Origin: JAGLON01 sp041394985
Lineage (GTDB): Bacteria; Zixibacteria; MSB-5A5; GN15; JAAZOE01
Length of the DNA: 64,000 nucleotides
Direction of reading: 5' to 3'
Assembly (NCBI GenBank): GCA_041394985.1
Contig: JAWLBI010000001.1
Location: 3,472,001 to 3,536,000 of the forward strand
Shown: positions 56,131 to 63,583 of the stretch, piece after piece
Position numbering within the stretch: position 1 is the stretch's first letter
Layout of the letters: each line of letters begins with the position of its first letter
The notes under the pieces: model-generated
Seen by the model: the letters and a program-made list of their open reading frames with translations, nothing else
Told to the model about the DNA's origin: nothing
Database searches by the model: none
Made by a program: the position numbers and the translations under genes

Positions 56131-56270
56131 ATTCATTTCCTTCCCGTATGGTAAATAGATTATCTACAGATTTATACGCCGAACGCAGCAATACGTTTTG
56201 GTCGCGGGCAACAAATTGAGAAAATTAAATTACCGGATGCGCTATTATACACTGTTCTCCTTTTCAAGGC

Positions 56271-56303
56271 AAAAAAAAAGCCCCCTCCTTTTCAAGGAGG
56301 GGG
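56271..56303 (-). terminator. Terminator of the ETF:QO gene
   Basis: CCCCCTCCTT / AAGGAGGGGG stem, loop TTC; the minus-strand product runs into T9. Its GC-rich tail (GGTTGGGGGTGG) is also a common repeat type. Confidence 0.85.
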
Positions 56304-56352
56304 TTGGGGGTGGTTGTATAAATTTCTCTTACACGCCGGCAGACTAACCCGT

Positions 56353-58014
56353 CTAACAATTCTCGTAATTCGGGCCGCCACCGCCCTCGGGCACTACCCA
56401 GGTAATAATCTGATACGGATCGGCAATATCGCACGTCTTACAATGCACACAGTTCGACGGCGTCAATTGCAAATGTTTCCCCTTGCCGTCATCATTGTCC
56501 ACCATCTCATACACCTGCGCCGGACAGAAATACTGACACGGGTTGCCGTATTCGACCGTGCAGCGATTGTTGCAGATATCATAATCCGATATCACCAGAT
56601 GCGCGGGCTGTTCTTCTTCATGTTTTGCGCCGCTCTTATAGACATCGGTGAGCTTATCGTAGGTCAGTTTATTATCGTACTTCAGCGCCGCCTTCGGCTG
56701 ACGACCGCCTTTGAAAAACTCCGACCACTTCATCATGTGCCGGCTGTCCGGTCCCGGATCCTTTCGGTCGAAAAATCCCCGCCCTCCGGTGAGAAGCTGG
56801 AACCCGGAATGAATCATGCCGCCGAAAATGCCGCCATCGAATCCCTGGTGATAATTGCGAATCTTGAATAACTCCTCTTTCGCCTTACTGCGATCGAACC
56901 GCTGCTGCATCGACTTGAGTGTTCCGGTCGAGAAGTCCTCTTTCTGAATCCCTTCCAGAATCGTTTCGGCCGCCATCATGCCGGATTCGATAGCCAGGTG
57001 AATGCCTTTTAGCCTCTGCGAATTCAAAAATCCCGCGCTGTCACCAATGACCAGCAGGTTGTTGTCATACAACCGAGGCATGGCATAATAGCCTCCCTCG
57101 GGAATCGTCTTGGCGCCATAGTGGAGCATGGTGCCACCCTCAAGAATCGGCCTGATAGACGGGTGCATCTTGAATTCATTGAACCGCCGATGCGGATCAT
57201 TGGACGGGTCCGGCGAATTCAGCGCAACTGCGAATCCAATCGCCGCCAGATTCCCGGCCATGCTGTAGATAAACCCGCCGCCATATTCATAGGTAGGAAG
57301 CGGCGCGCCGAACGTATGAATAATCTCACCGTCCCGCAGTCTCCCAGCCGGAAGCTCCCACACTTCTTTGACGCCGGTCAGGTACGACTGATTGATACTC
57401 TCGTTGAAAATCGCCAGTTTTTCCCTGGTCTGCTTGGTCAGCGACCCATGCGTGCCCTCGGCCAGAACCACCATATTGGCCTTGATAATCGTCCCCGGTT
57501 CGAAATTCGATTTCTGGTGCCCCTCTTTATCGAGCCCCATATCGACGGTCTGGACACCGACCGTTTTGCCGTTTTCGACGATTAAATCGAATGCCGCTGT
57601 CTCGGGATAAATCTCGACTCCCAGCGCCTCGGTCTGTTCGGCCAGCCAGCCGACGAATTTATTCAGGGAAACGATATAGTTGCCGTGATTGCCCATGCCC
57701 GGGGGCGTGAACGGCAGTTTGTAGTGAGATGCTTCCGTCATGAACCACAGCGAATCGATACCCGCCTTGGCCTCGAACGGCATCTTCTTCTCGAGATAGT
57801 CGGGCATCAGCGCCGCAATGCCGGACGGATCCATGACCGCGCCGGAAAAACTGTGCGCACCCGGATAACTGCCCTTTTCGATAACGAGGACAGCGGGTGC
57901 CTCGATGCCCTTGGCCTCGGCCTGTTTTGTCAAATGGTAGGCACACGCCAGACCGGCCGGTCCGGCGCCCACTATCAAGATATCAACGTCCAGAACATCG
58001 CGCTCAATATCCAT
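56353..58014 (-). CDS. Electron-transfer-flavoprotein:quinone oxidoreductase
   Basis: 553 residues from ATG at 58014 behind GAGGAGAG. FAD-binding 'ILIVGAGPAGLACAYHL', the family block 'SYPGAHSFSGAVMDP', 'VVLAEGTHGSLTKQ', 'VIGDSAGFLNSQRLKGIH', and a C-terminal ferredoxin-like domain with 'NPCQYFCPAQVYE' and 'NCVHCKTCDIADP' for the [4Fe-4S] cluster. It moves electrons from ETF to membrane quinone, linking acyl-CoA or amine oxidation with respiration. ETF subunits are not in the window. FixC is a shorter relative without the fused cluster domain, so ETF:QO is the better name. Confidence 0.93.
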   Translation of the reverse strand: MDIERDVLDVDILIVGAGPAGLACAYHLTKQAEAKGIEAPAVLVIEKGSYPGAHSFSGAVMDPSGIAALMPDYLEKKMPFEAKAGIDSLWFMTEASHYKLPFTPPGMGNHGNYIVSLNKFVGWLAEQTEALGVEIYPETAAFDLIVENGKTVGVQTVDMGLDKEGHQKSNFEPGTIIKANMVVLAEGTHGSLTKQTREKLAIFNESINQSYLTGVKEVWELPAGRLRDGEIIHTFGAPLPTYEYGGGFIYSMAGNLAAIGFAVALNSPDPSNDPHRRFNEFKMHPSIRPILEGGTMLHYGAKTIPEGGYYAMPRLYDNNLLVIGDSAGFLNSQRLKGIHLAIESGMMAAETILEGIQKEDFSTGTLKSMQQRFDRSKAKEELFKIRNYHQGFDGGIFGGMIHSGFQLLTGGRGFFDRKDPGPDSRHMMKWSEFFKGGRQPKAALKYDNKLTYDKLTDVYKSGAKHEEEQPAHLVISDYDICNNRCTVEYGNPCQYFCPAQVYEMVDNDDGKGKHLQLTPSNCVHCKTCDIADPYQIITWVVPEGGGGPNYENC

Positions 58015-58046
58015 ATTCTCTCTCCTCATATTCTATGAATAGAGAG

Positions 58047-58075
58047 AATATAGCGTATGTGAACGCGCTTGTAAA
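58047..58075 (-). promoter_or_regulatory. Promoter of the ETF:QO gene
   Basis: On the minus strand TTTACA, 17 bases, TATATT, 32 bases before the start codon. Confidence 0.6.
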
Positions 58076-58131
58076 GATTTTAGGAAACAGAGATGCGGAC
58101 TAGTAATCAAAAAAATCAGATATCAGCCGGC

Positions 58132-58530
58132 TCAGTCGACAGAGTCGCGATTTCCGTTCGATCCATTATCGGACGGCGAAATCTGAAACATATCCATCAA
58201 CTGCTTCTTACCGGTCCCGATCGTCATGAGACGTCCGGACACGATTATCGGCTGCTTCAGCAAATCCGGATTCTCGATAATCAGTTCCATCAATTCACCA
58301 TGCTTCGGCATAGACTCGTCGAGTCCTTCCTTCTTATACACGGGCGATGTATGATCCAGATAATGCTTGGGATTGTGAAATCCCAAAACGGTCTGTAACT
58401 CGCGTTTCGTTAGCGGTTCTTTAGCGATGTTGCGCTCCTCAACCAGGATTCCATGCTCTTCTAAAAATGCCTTGGTATCCTTACAAACCGAGTCTGACTT
58501 CTTGCAGTACACCTGTGCTCGTTTTAACAT
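58132..58530 (-). CDS. ArsC/Spx-family thioredoxin-fold protein
   Basis: 132 residues. 'QVYCKKSDSVCKDTKAFLEE' gives the ArsC-type N-terminal helix, but the reactive Cys is followed by KKSDSVC rather than the arsenate-reductase GTSR loop. 'EERNIAKEPLTKRELQTVL' and 'KQPIIVSGRLMTIG' match the Spx/YffB branch. It may be a reductase or a regulator; arsenate reduction is not supported by the loop, even though an ArsP-type permease is elsewhere in the window. ATG at 58530 behind CGGAGG. A polar tail ('SPSDNGSNGNRDSVD') is probably disordered. Confidence 0.82.
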   Translation of the reverse strand: MLKRAQVYCKKSDSVCKDTKAFLEEHGILVEERNIAKEPLTKRELQTVLGFHNPKHYLDHTSPVYKKEGLDESMPKHGELMELIIENPDLLKQPIIVSGRLMTIGTGKKQLMDMFQISPSDNGSNGNRDSVD

Positions 58531-58596
58531 TTAGCCTCCGGTAAGTAGGGAAATCTAACAGAAATAACTTACGTAAAAGGTTGATCAAGAAATTCT

Positions 58597-58624
58597 AATA
58601 TAGCGATTTACACGCATAGAGCAA
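58597..58624 (-). promoter_or_regulatory. Possible promoter of the ArsC-like gene
   Basis: On the minus strand TTGCTC, 16 bases, TATATT. Confidence 0.45.
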
Positions 58625-58762
58625 GTTATTTAACTGCTCCGATTAGCCCCACTTTTGTTTTTTTCGGAAATAGAGCGGTAAAACTTTACCACTCTACATA
58701 ACACGGGTTTCCCTTCCGTGTTCCATCAAGTATAGCGATTTTTATATTCTTTTGTCAACTAT

Positions 58763-59386
58763 TTAAAGTTTTACCGCTACCAAAATTCCATCTCGCAAAG
58801 GCAACACCGTCGAGAAGAACCGCTTGTCCGCATACATGCGCTTCGTAAAAACACGAATTCCCTTCGTGGACTTGGTCTGCACCGACGGATCGAACACGCG
58901 GCCCGACCAGATAATATTATCGGTCACGAAAACGCCGCCCTTCTTTAACAATCTGTGCGCCAAATCGATCGTTGCAGGATAGTCCTGCTTATCGATATCA
59001 TTGAGAATAATATCGAACGTGCCTCGCAGTTTCTGCGCCGTCGCGATTGCATCGCCAAGACGATAATCGAACTTCGACTTCAGTTTCCCTTTTTTGAAAT
59101 ACTCCATCGCCCGATCACGGTTTTCCTCAGAGGAATCAGTCATTATAATTGTCCCGTTTTTCCCCATCGCCTTCGAAAACCAATACGCGGAATAGCCGAA
59201 TCCCGAACCGAGTTCCAGCACCCGCCGGGCCTTCTGCATGATTGCCAGTTGATACAAAAAACGCCCGACCTGCAATCCGATGATCGGGAAATTATTTTTT
59301 CTCGCATACCGATCCATCGCCCGCAGAGTCGTATCAGGCTTCGGTATGACGCGCTGTAAATAAGCATTGATCTCTTTTAAATCCAT
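58763..59386 (-). CDS. SAM-dependent O-methyltransferase (PF01596 type)
   Basis: 207 residues from ATG at 59386 (GGAG upstream). 'VLELGSGFGYSAYWFSKAM' is the SAM-binding loop; 'FDIILNDIDKQDYPA' and 'GGVFVTDNIIWSGRV' are the metal-ligand Asp/Asn regions of the COMT/CCoAOMT group. These cation-dependent enzymes methylate vicinal hydroxyls of catechols or sugars; the substrate here is unknown. It lies seven bases downstream of the second Rieske gene and is probably the last gene of that small operon. Confidence 0.88.
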   Translation of the reverse strand: MDLKEINAYLQRVIPKPDTTLRAMDRYARKNNFPIIGLQVGRFLYQLAIMQKARRVLELGSGFGYSAYWFSKAMGKNGTIIMTDSSEENRDRAMEYFKKGKLKSKFDYRLGDAIATAQKLRGTFDIILNDIDKQDYPATIDLAHRLLKKGGVFVTDNIIWSGRVFDPSVQTKSTKGIRVFTKRMYADKRFFSTVLPLRDGILVAVKL

Positions 59387-59393
59387 TTTGCCA

Positions 59394-59699
59394 TCACTCC
59401 AATATAATAAACACCGTATCATTCTCAACTTCGACAGGGTATGTTTTCACCGCCGCCCAGTCCTCGGTCAGGCACCGCCCGTCGGTGACATCATACTGCC
59501 AATCGTGCATCGGACAGGTCACGACCGTGCCGATGAGCTTCCCTCCTGCCAGCGATGCTTTCATATGCTTGCACGCCCCCTCGATACCGAAATACTTTCC
59601 ATCGATATTGAAAACGGCATACTTCTTCCCCAGCAGGCTAACGCCTTTGCCGGAACCGGGTTTAATTGAATCTACTGTCCCGACCTTAAACTTCTTCAT
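59394..59699 (-). CDS. Rieske [2Fe-2S] ferredoxin, second of a tandem pair
   Basis: 101 residues. Cluster ligands are Cys-x-His in 'EGACKHMKA' and Cys-x2-His in 'TCPMHDWQYDVTDGRC', the ferredoxin-type Rieske pattern seen in small electron carriers of ring-hydroxylating dioxygenases and NirD-like proteins. No catalytic oxygenase domain is attached or adjacent. ATG at 59699 overlaps the stop of the preceding Rieske gene by four bases. Cytoplasmic (no signal peptide). Confidence 0.9.
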   Translation of the reverse strand: MKKFKVGTVDSIKPGSGKGVSLLGKKYAVFNIDGKYFGIEGACKHMKASLAGGKLIGTVVTCPMHDWQYDVTDGRCLTEDWAAVKTYPVEVENDTVFIILE

Positions 59700-60007
59700 T
59701 GTGCAAACGATACGAACAATGTATCCCCTTCCCGAATCAGGCGAAAGCGCGGCAGCATGAGCTGCTCGTCATCCAGACACTCACCGGTCGTAACATCGAA
59801 CCGATACCCGTGCCCCGGACAGGTAAGATACTTTTCCTGCAGAGGCCCGCGGCTGATGATAACGCCTTTGTGCGGGCAGTAATTACTCACCGCATGGAAT
59901 TCCCCATTCACATTGCAGATGAGCAAATCCAGCACATCCACCGAGAATAACTTATGATCATTAAGGGGAACTTCCGAGACGTCACAAACTCTGATTTTTT
60001 TATCCAT
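59696..60007 (-). CDS. Rieske [2Fe-2S] ferredoxin, first of a tandem pair
   Basis: 103 residues, a diverged relative of the next gene: Cys-x-His in 'SNYCPHKGVIIS' and Cys-x2-His in 'LTCPGHGYRFDVTTGEC'. The 'PHKG ... CPGHGYRFD' spelling is nearer to NirD/dioxygenase ferredoxins. Both proteins are soluble. Start ATG at 60007. Two different single-domain Rieske carriers in one coupled unit, followed by a methyltransferase, suggest an oxygenase or reductase partner encoded elsewhere. Confidence 0.9.
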   Translation of the reverse strand: MDKKIRVCDVSEVPLNDHKLFSVDVLDLLICNVNGEFHAVSNYCPHKGVIISRGPLQEKYLTCPGHGYRFDVTTGECLDDEQLMLPRFRLIREGDTLFVSFAQ

Positions 60008-60042
60008 ATTCAGCCAAACGTCTTCCTTGAAATATTGTTCCC

Positions 60043-60071
60043 AAAAAAAACGGCTCGAAACCGAGCCGTTT
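60043..60071 (-). terminator. Terminator of ispH
   Basis: AAACGGCTCG / CGAGCCGTTT stem, AAAC loop; T8 on the minus strand. Confidence 0.9.
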
Positions 60072-60101
60072 AAAATTTACTGAGTGATGCGCCAGTACGG
60101 A

Positions 60102-61058
60102 CTAATGCGCCCGCTCGGATTCCGCTTCATATTCCTGCTGCTCCAGCAACAACTGCCGCCGGCTTTTTTTCTTCGGACGAACGACCTCGGCCTTGCCGCC
60201 CGATAAATCGACCAGGAGCGTGATAACGTCTTCCACCAGATAATCCGGCGTCGAGGCCCCGGCCGTTATGCCGACCGTCTCGATACCATCCAGCCATTCT
60301 TCCTTCAAATCCGTGGAGAAGTTTATCAAATACGCTTTCCCGCACATCGACTCGGAAATCAATCGCAGTCGATTGGAATTGGCCGAACTCTGCGATCCCA
60401 CCACCAGCACCATATCGACAATCGGCGCCAATTCCAAAACAGCCTCCTGCCGCTGCGTCGTGGCATTGCAAATAGTATTGAAGATTTCCAAATTCGGAAT
60501 CAGTTTCTTCGCTTCCTCGCTGACCCGCTCGAAATCCTCAACGCCGGCCGTCGTCTGAGACGTCAGGGCATATTTCGGTTTATCCCGTTTCAGATTGCGC
60601 AAATCATCGATATTACGAACGACATCGACCTGCCCCTCGGGAATGTGCCCGATGACACCGCGCGTTTCATCATGATGCGTATCGCCGAAATGAATAATAT
60701 GATAGTTATTCTCGACCAGTTTCTTAACGATATCATGTATGCGAATCACCAATGGACAGGTGGCGTCGACGAGATTCAATCCGCGCCGCCGGGCATTCTC
60801 GAATGTCGCCGGAGGTTGTCCGTGCGCCGACACGATGACCGTGCCCTTATCGGCGTCTTCAATAGTCGGGACGCGCCCGACGCCGTCGTCGGCCAACCGC
60901 CGCACGACTGAGTCGTTGTGTACGATTTCATTTATGACATTCACCGGTTCATCGGTGATTGTCTTGCCGGTTTCTTCCGCTATCTGAATGGCACGCTTGA
61001 CGCCCATACAGAAGCCGTAGTGTTTCGCCAGCATGATTTTCTTGAGTTTCATTTCCAT
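60102..61058 (-). CDS. ispH: 4-hydroxy-3-methylbut-2-enyl diphosphate reductase
   Basis: 318 residues. The three cluster cysteines sit in 'HYGFCMGVKRAI', 'VDATCPLVIRIHD' and 'FNTICNATTQRQ'; substrate-binding His and Glu blocks 'NEIVHNDSVV' and 'VSAHGQPP' are present. It carries out the last step of the MEP isoprenoid pathway, giving IPP and DMAPP, using an oxygen-sensitive [4Fe-4S] cluster. A charged tail after 'LVDLSGGKAEV' ('RPKKKSRRQLLLEQQEYEAE') extends beyond the usual end. ATG at 61058; a GAGGAAA lies 13 bases upstream. Confidence 0.95.
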   Translation of the reverse strand: MEMKLKKIMLAKHYGFCMGVKRAIQIAEETGKTITDEPVNVINEIVHNDSVVRRLADDGVGRVPTIEDADKGTVIVSAHGQPPATFENARRRGLNLVDATCPLVIRIHDIVKKLVENNYHIIHFGDTHHDETRGVIGHIPEGQVDVVRNIDDLRNLKRDKPKYALTSQTTAGVEDFERVSEEAKKLIPNLEIFNTICNATTQRQEAVLELAPIVDMVLVVGSQSSANSNRLRLISESMCGKAYLINFSTDLKEEWLDGIETVGITAGASTPDYLVEDVITLLVDLSGGKAEVVRPKKKSRRQLLLEQQEYEAESERAH

Positions 61059-61091
61059 ATGCTGCTCATTTCCTCTGCTTGATTATACGTC

Positions 61092-61679
61092 TTACGCAGA
61101 GAAATCAAATTTGTGCGCAAAATATTCGTGTAAAATCGGAGAACCGGTCAACTCGGGATGAAACGACGATACCAATATATTCTTCTGCGACAGAAGGACA
61201 GGATCATCGTTCCACATTAATAGTGTTTTTACTCCGGCGCCGACCGAAACCACGCGCGGTGCGCGGATAAACACAAGGTCGAGATTCTCACAATGGCCAT
61301 TGAGGCATATCTCCGTCGGAGACACGGTCGAAAAATACTGTCGGCCATATCCGTTGCGGTCGACCGTAATATCGATAACTTTGTATGTTTTCTGCGGATG
61401 ATTCTGTACCGCCGACGCCAGAAGCACCATTCCGGCACATGTGCCCCAAACCGGCTTTGTCTTAATGAAAGACAGAAATGCTTCTTCGAGCCCCAAACGG
61501 TCCATCAGCTTCAGCATGACCGTGGACTCGCCGCCGGGAATGATTAAGCGGTCGATTTTCTCGAAATCCTCGGCCCGATGAATTTCCATCGAGCCGACAT
61601 GGATAGAATTGAGAACCTGTGCGTGTTTTTGATAATCACCCTGCAGCGCGAGAATCCCGATGACAGGAGATGATTTCAT
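61092..61679 (-). CDS. pdxT: Pyridoxal 5'-phosphate synthase glutaminase subunit
   Basis: 195 residues. Class-I glutamine amidotransferase triad: nucleophile Cys in 'VWGTCAGMVLLA', and His-x-Glu in 'SSFHPELTGS'. 'IPGGESTVMLKLMDRLG' is the PdxT oxyanion-loop signature. It supplies ammonia to PdxS. ATG at 61679 overlaps the pdxS stop by four bases, so subunit synthesis is coupled. It ends 33 bases before ispH. Confidence 0.96.
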   Translation of the reverse strand: MKSSPVIGILALQGDYQKHAQVLNSIHVGSMEIHRAEDFEKIDRLIIPGGESTVMLKLMDRLGLEEAFLSFIKTKPVWGTCAGMVLLASAVQNHPQKTYKVIDITVDRNGYGRQYFSTVSPTEICLNGHCENLDLVFIRAPRVVSVGAGVKTLLMWNDDPVLLSQKNILVSSFHPELTGSPILHEYFAHKFDFSA

Positions 61680-62557
61680 CGCGTATGCAGAAGCTCCGAT
61701 TCATCGATCGAGGCGACACTGCGGCCCTTCATGCCTGCGCCGATTCCTCGCGAGACATCGGCCAGCGCCTTCGGATCATTAAACCGCGCCACGGCCGTGA
61801 CGATCGCCTTGGCCATCAGCGGAGGATTCTCCGATTTGAAAATACCGGAGCCGACAAACACCGATTCAGCACCGAGCTGCATGCACAATGACGCATCGGC
61901 CGGAGTGGCCACGCCGCCTGCCGCGAAATTCGGAACCGGCAGCTTGCCGTGTTCGGCAACATACTGCACGAGGTGCAGCGGAGCCTGAAGCTCTTTCGCC
62001 TGCGTATACAACTCATCTTTGCTCATCATCGTCAACGCCTTCATCTGGCGATTGATCAGTCGCAAATGCCGCACGGCTTCGGACACATCGCCGGTACCGG
62101 CTTCGCCCTTGGTGCGAATCATCGCAGCACCTTCGCCGATTCGCCGCAGCGCCTCGGACAAATTCCGGCAGCCGCAGACGAACGGGATTTTGAATTTGAA
62201 TTTGTCGACATGATTCTCATAGTCGGCGGGCGTCAGCACTTCCGACTCGTCGATGAAATCGACTTCCAGCGCCTGTAAAATCTGCGCCTCGGCAAAATGC
62301 CCGATGCGGCACTTGGCCATGACCGGAATCGATACCGATTTTTTAATCTCTTCGATAATTGTCGGATCGGCCATGCGGGCAACTCCGCCCTCGGCCCGAA
62401 TATCCGACGGCACACGCTCGAGGGCCATCACGGCCACCGCACCGGAATCTTCGGCGATTTTCGCCTGATCGGCATTGGTGACATCCATGATGACGCCGTT
62501 CCTGAGCATTTCCGCCAGACCGATTTTCACGGTCATCAGATCTTTATTTTCACTCAT
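61676..62557 (-). CDS. pdxS: Pyridoxal 5'-phosphate synthase subunit PdxS
   Basis: 293 residues from ATG at 62557 behind GTGGAG. The (beta-alpha)8 barrel is highly conserved: 'GVIMDVTNADQAKIAEDSGA', 'MAKCRIGHFAEAQIL' (catalytic Lys), 'GEAGTGDVSEAVRH' (phosphate loop) and 'FAAGGVATPADASL'. It makes PLP from ribose 5-phosphate, glyceraldehyde 3-phosphate and ammonia. PLP is used in this window by the ornithine-type decarboxylase. Confidence 0.97.
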   Translation of the reverse strand: MSENKDLMTVKIGLAEMLRNGVIMDVTNADQAKIAEDSGAVAVMALERVPSDIRAEGGVARMADPTIIEEIKKSVSIPVMAKCRIGHFAEAQILQALEVDFIDESEVLTPADYENHVDKFKFKIPFVCGCRNLSEALRRIGEGAAMIRTKGEAGTGDVSEAVRHLRLINRQMKALTMMSKDELYTQAKELQAPLHLVQYVAEHGKLPVPNFAAGGVATPADASLCMQLGAESVFVGSGIFKSENPPLMAKAIVTAVARFNDPKALADVSRGIGAGMKGRSVASIDESELLHTR

Positions 62558-62664
62558 TACGTACTCCACTATCCCGGCGTCATCGAAATAGGTCCGAAAA
62601 CGCCGTCTCTCTATCGTTTATACCGATAACACGAGCTATCGGCCAAATGTTCTCAAGCCGGAAT

Positions 62665-62693
62665 AACATATATAATGACGGGGCCAAAATCAA
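62665..62693 (-). promoter_or_regulatory. Possible promoter of pdxST-ispH
   Basis: On the minus strand TTGATT, 17 bases, TATGTT in a TATATATG context. Confidence 0.45.
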
Positions 62694-62770
62694 CCCCCGA
62701 AACGATCTTGAAGCGGCGAAAATGTACCCTCCGCGCGTCCGCATCGACTATCAGTCCTTCGGAGCGGGAG

Positions 62771-62798
62771 AATCACAATCGGAGATTCGATTGTGATT
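62771..62798. repeat. Perfect 11-bp inverted repeat between pdxS and the Rrf2 gene
   Basis: AATCACAATCG and CGATTGTGATT around a 6-base spacer, upstream of the pdxS promoter and downstream of the Rrf2 gene. It could be an operator or, with the weak TATACTTTT after it, a poor plus-strand terminator. Confidence 0.55.
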
Positions 62799-62834
62799 TA
62801 TACTTTTGAGATACAACAAGGAGACGGCAATGGC

Positions 62835-63248
62835 TTAACGGCCGTTGCCGTTCGTATATAATCCGAAGTTCTGGCGCTGCAGAGCCCGCGAAATCTGTTC
62901 CTGTTGTTTAATGAAGAACGGTCTTATCTCACAACTTTTCTCATTCGAACACTCGCAATGGCGGCCATCGACGCACAGGTTTACCCGCACCGGACCTTCC
63001 ATCGCCTCGATAACTTCCAGAAAAGAAATTTCCTTCGCCGGACGCGCCAGACGATACCCGCCCGTAACGCCCTGGAAAGAAACCAATATTCCTGCCCTGG
63101 TCAGCTCTTTTAAAATTTTGGCCAGAAACTCCCGGGGAATCGACCGAGCCTTGGCTATCCGACCGATCGAGGCCAAATCACCTTTTTTCGCCTGTGCAAT
63201 ATAGGCTACCGCGCGAAGTGCATAATCTGCTTTTCGTGACAATTGCAT
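62835..63248 (-). CDS. Rrf2-family regulator with Fe-S cysteines
   Basis: 137 residues. Winged HTH: 'LSRKADYALRAVAYIAQAKK', 'SIPREFLAKILKELTRAGIL' and 'GVTGGYRLARP'. A cysteine cluster follows ('NLCVDGRHCECSNEKSCEIR'; C-x6-C-x-C-x5-C), as in IscR, NsrR and RirA, which sense Fe-S, NO or iron by a labile cluster. The target is not clear; pdxS downstream has its own promoter. It is back-to-back with the second Rrf2 gene at 63584. Confidence 0.92.
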   Translation of the reverse strand: MQLSRKADYALRAVAYIAQAKKGDLASIGRIAKARSIPREFLAKILKELTRAGILVSFQGVTGGYRLARPAKEISFLEVIEAMEGPVRVNLCVDGRHCECSNEKSCEIRPFFIKQQEQISRALQRQNFGLYTNGNGR

Positions 63249-63583
63249 AAGCCTGCTAAACCCTCACTGTTAATTTGAAGTCCTTCGCCTCTCCCGACTG
63301 CAATGCCGACATCATCCGCATCTGTTCGAACTCGACGATGTAATTCTTCAATCTTATACGTTAACATAGTAAACTCCGACCAACATTTCCATTATTTTTT
63401 TTACTTATAAGGGTTTTTTTAGTCTTTTTTACCTTTTTTGGAACTCCCCCCTTGACATTTCGTTATTATTGTATAAATATGGGATTGAATTGACCCATTA
63501 TGGTAGAGTGACCATAATGGTATTCTTTTGAACTGGTTTCCGACTATTTCGGTCGGAGATATAAAAGGTCGGACATAAGAAAC
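63249..63583. other. Divergent region between two Rrf2 genes; possible small ORF
   Basis: Minus strand 63256-63351 holds a 31-codon frame from TTG reading 'KNYIVEFEQMRMMSALQSGE' and on to 'KDFKLTVRV', which looks protein-like but has no ribosome site. An overlapping frame starts at ATG 63367 with a good GGAG but reads less naturally. A frameshifted remnant is possible. The plus strand carries TTGACA at 63452 with an AT-rich -10 zone, then the 26-base palindrome listed separately. Confidence 0.3.
63495..63520. promoter_or_regulatory. Perfect 10-bp-arm operator before the second Rrf2 gene
   Basis: CCATTATGGT, AGAGTG, ACCATAATGG: arms are exact reverse complements. It lies just downstream of a TTGACA/AT-rich promoter and 64 bases before the ATG, the place for a repressor site. 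Size and symmetry fit a dimeric Rrf2 regulator; binding is inferred. Confidence 0.7.

Noticed and set aside
58132..58530. Arsenate reductase forming an arsenic-resistance set with the ArsP-type permease
   Set aside because: The reactive loop is not that of arsenate reductase, and the two genes are more than 50 kb apart with no ArsR-type regulator.
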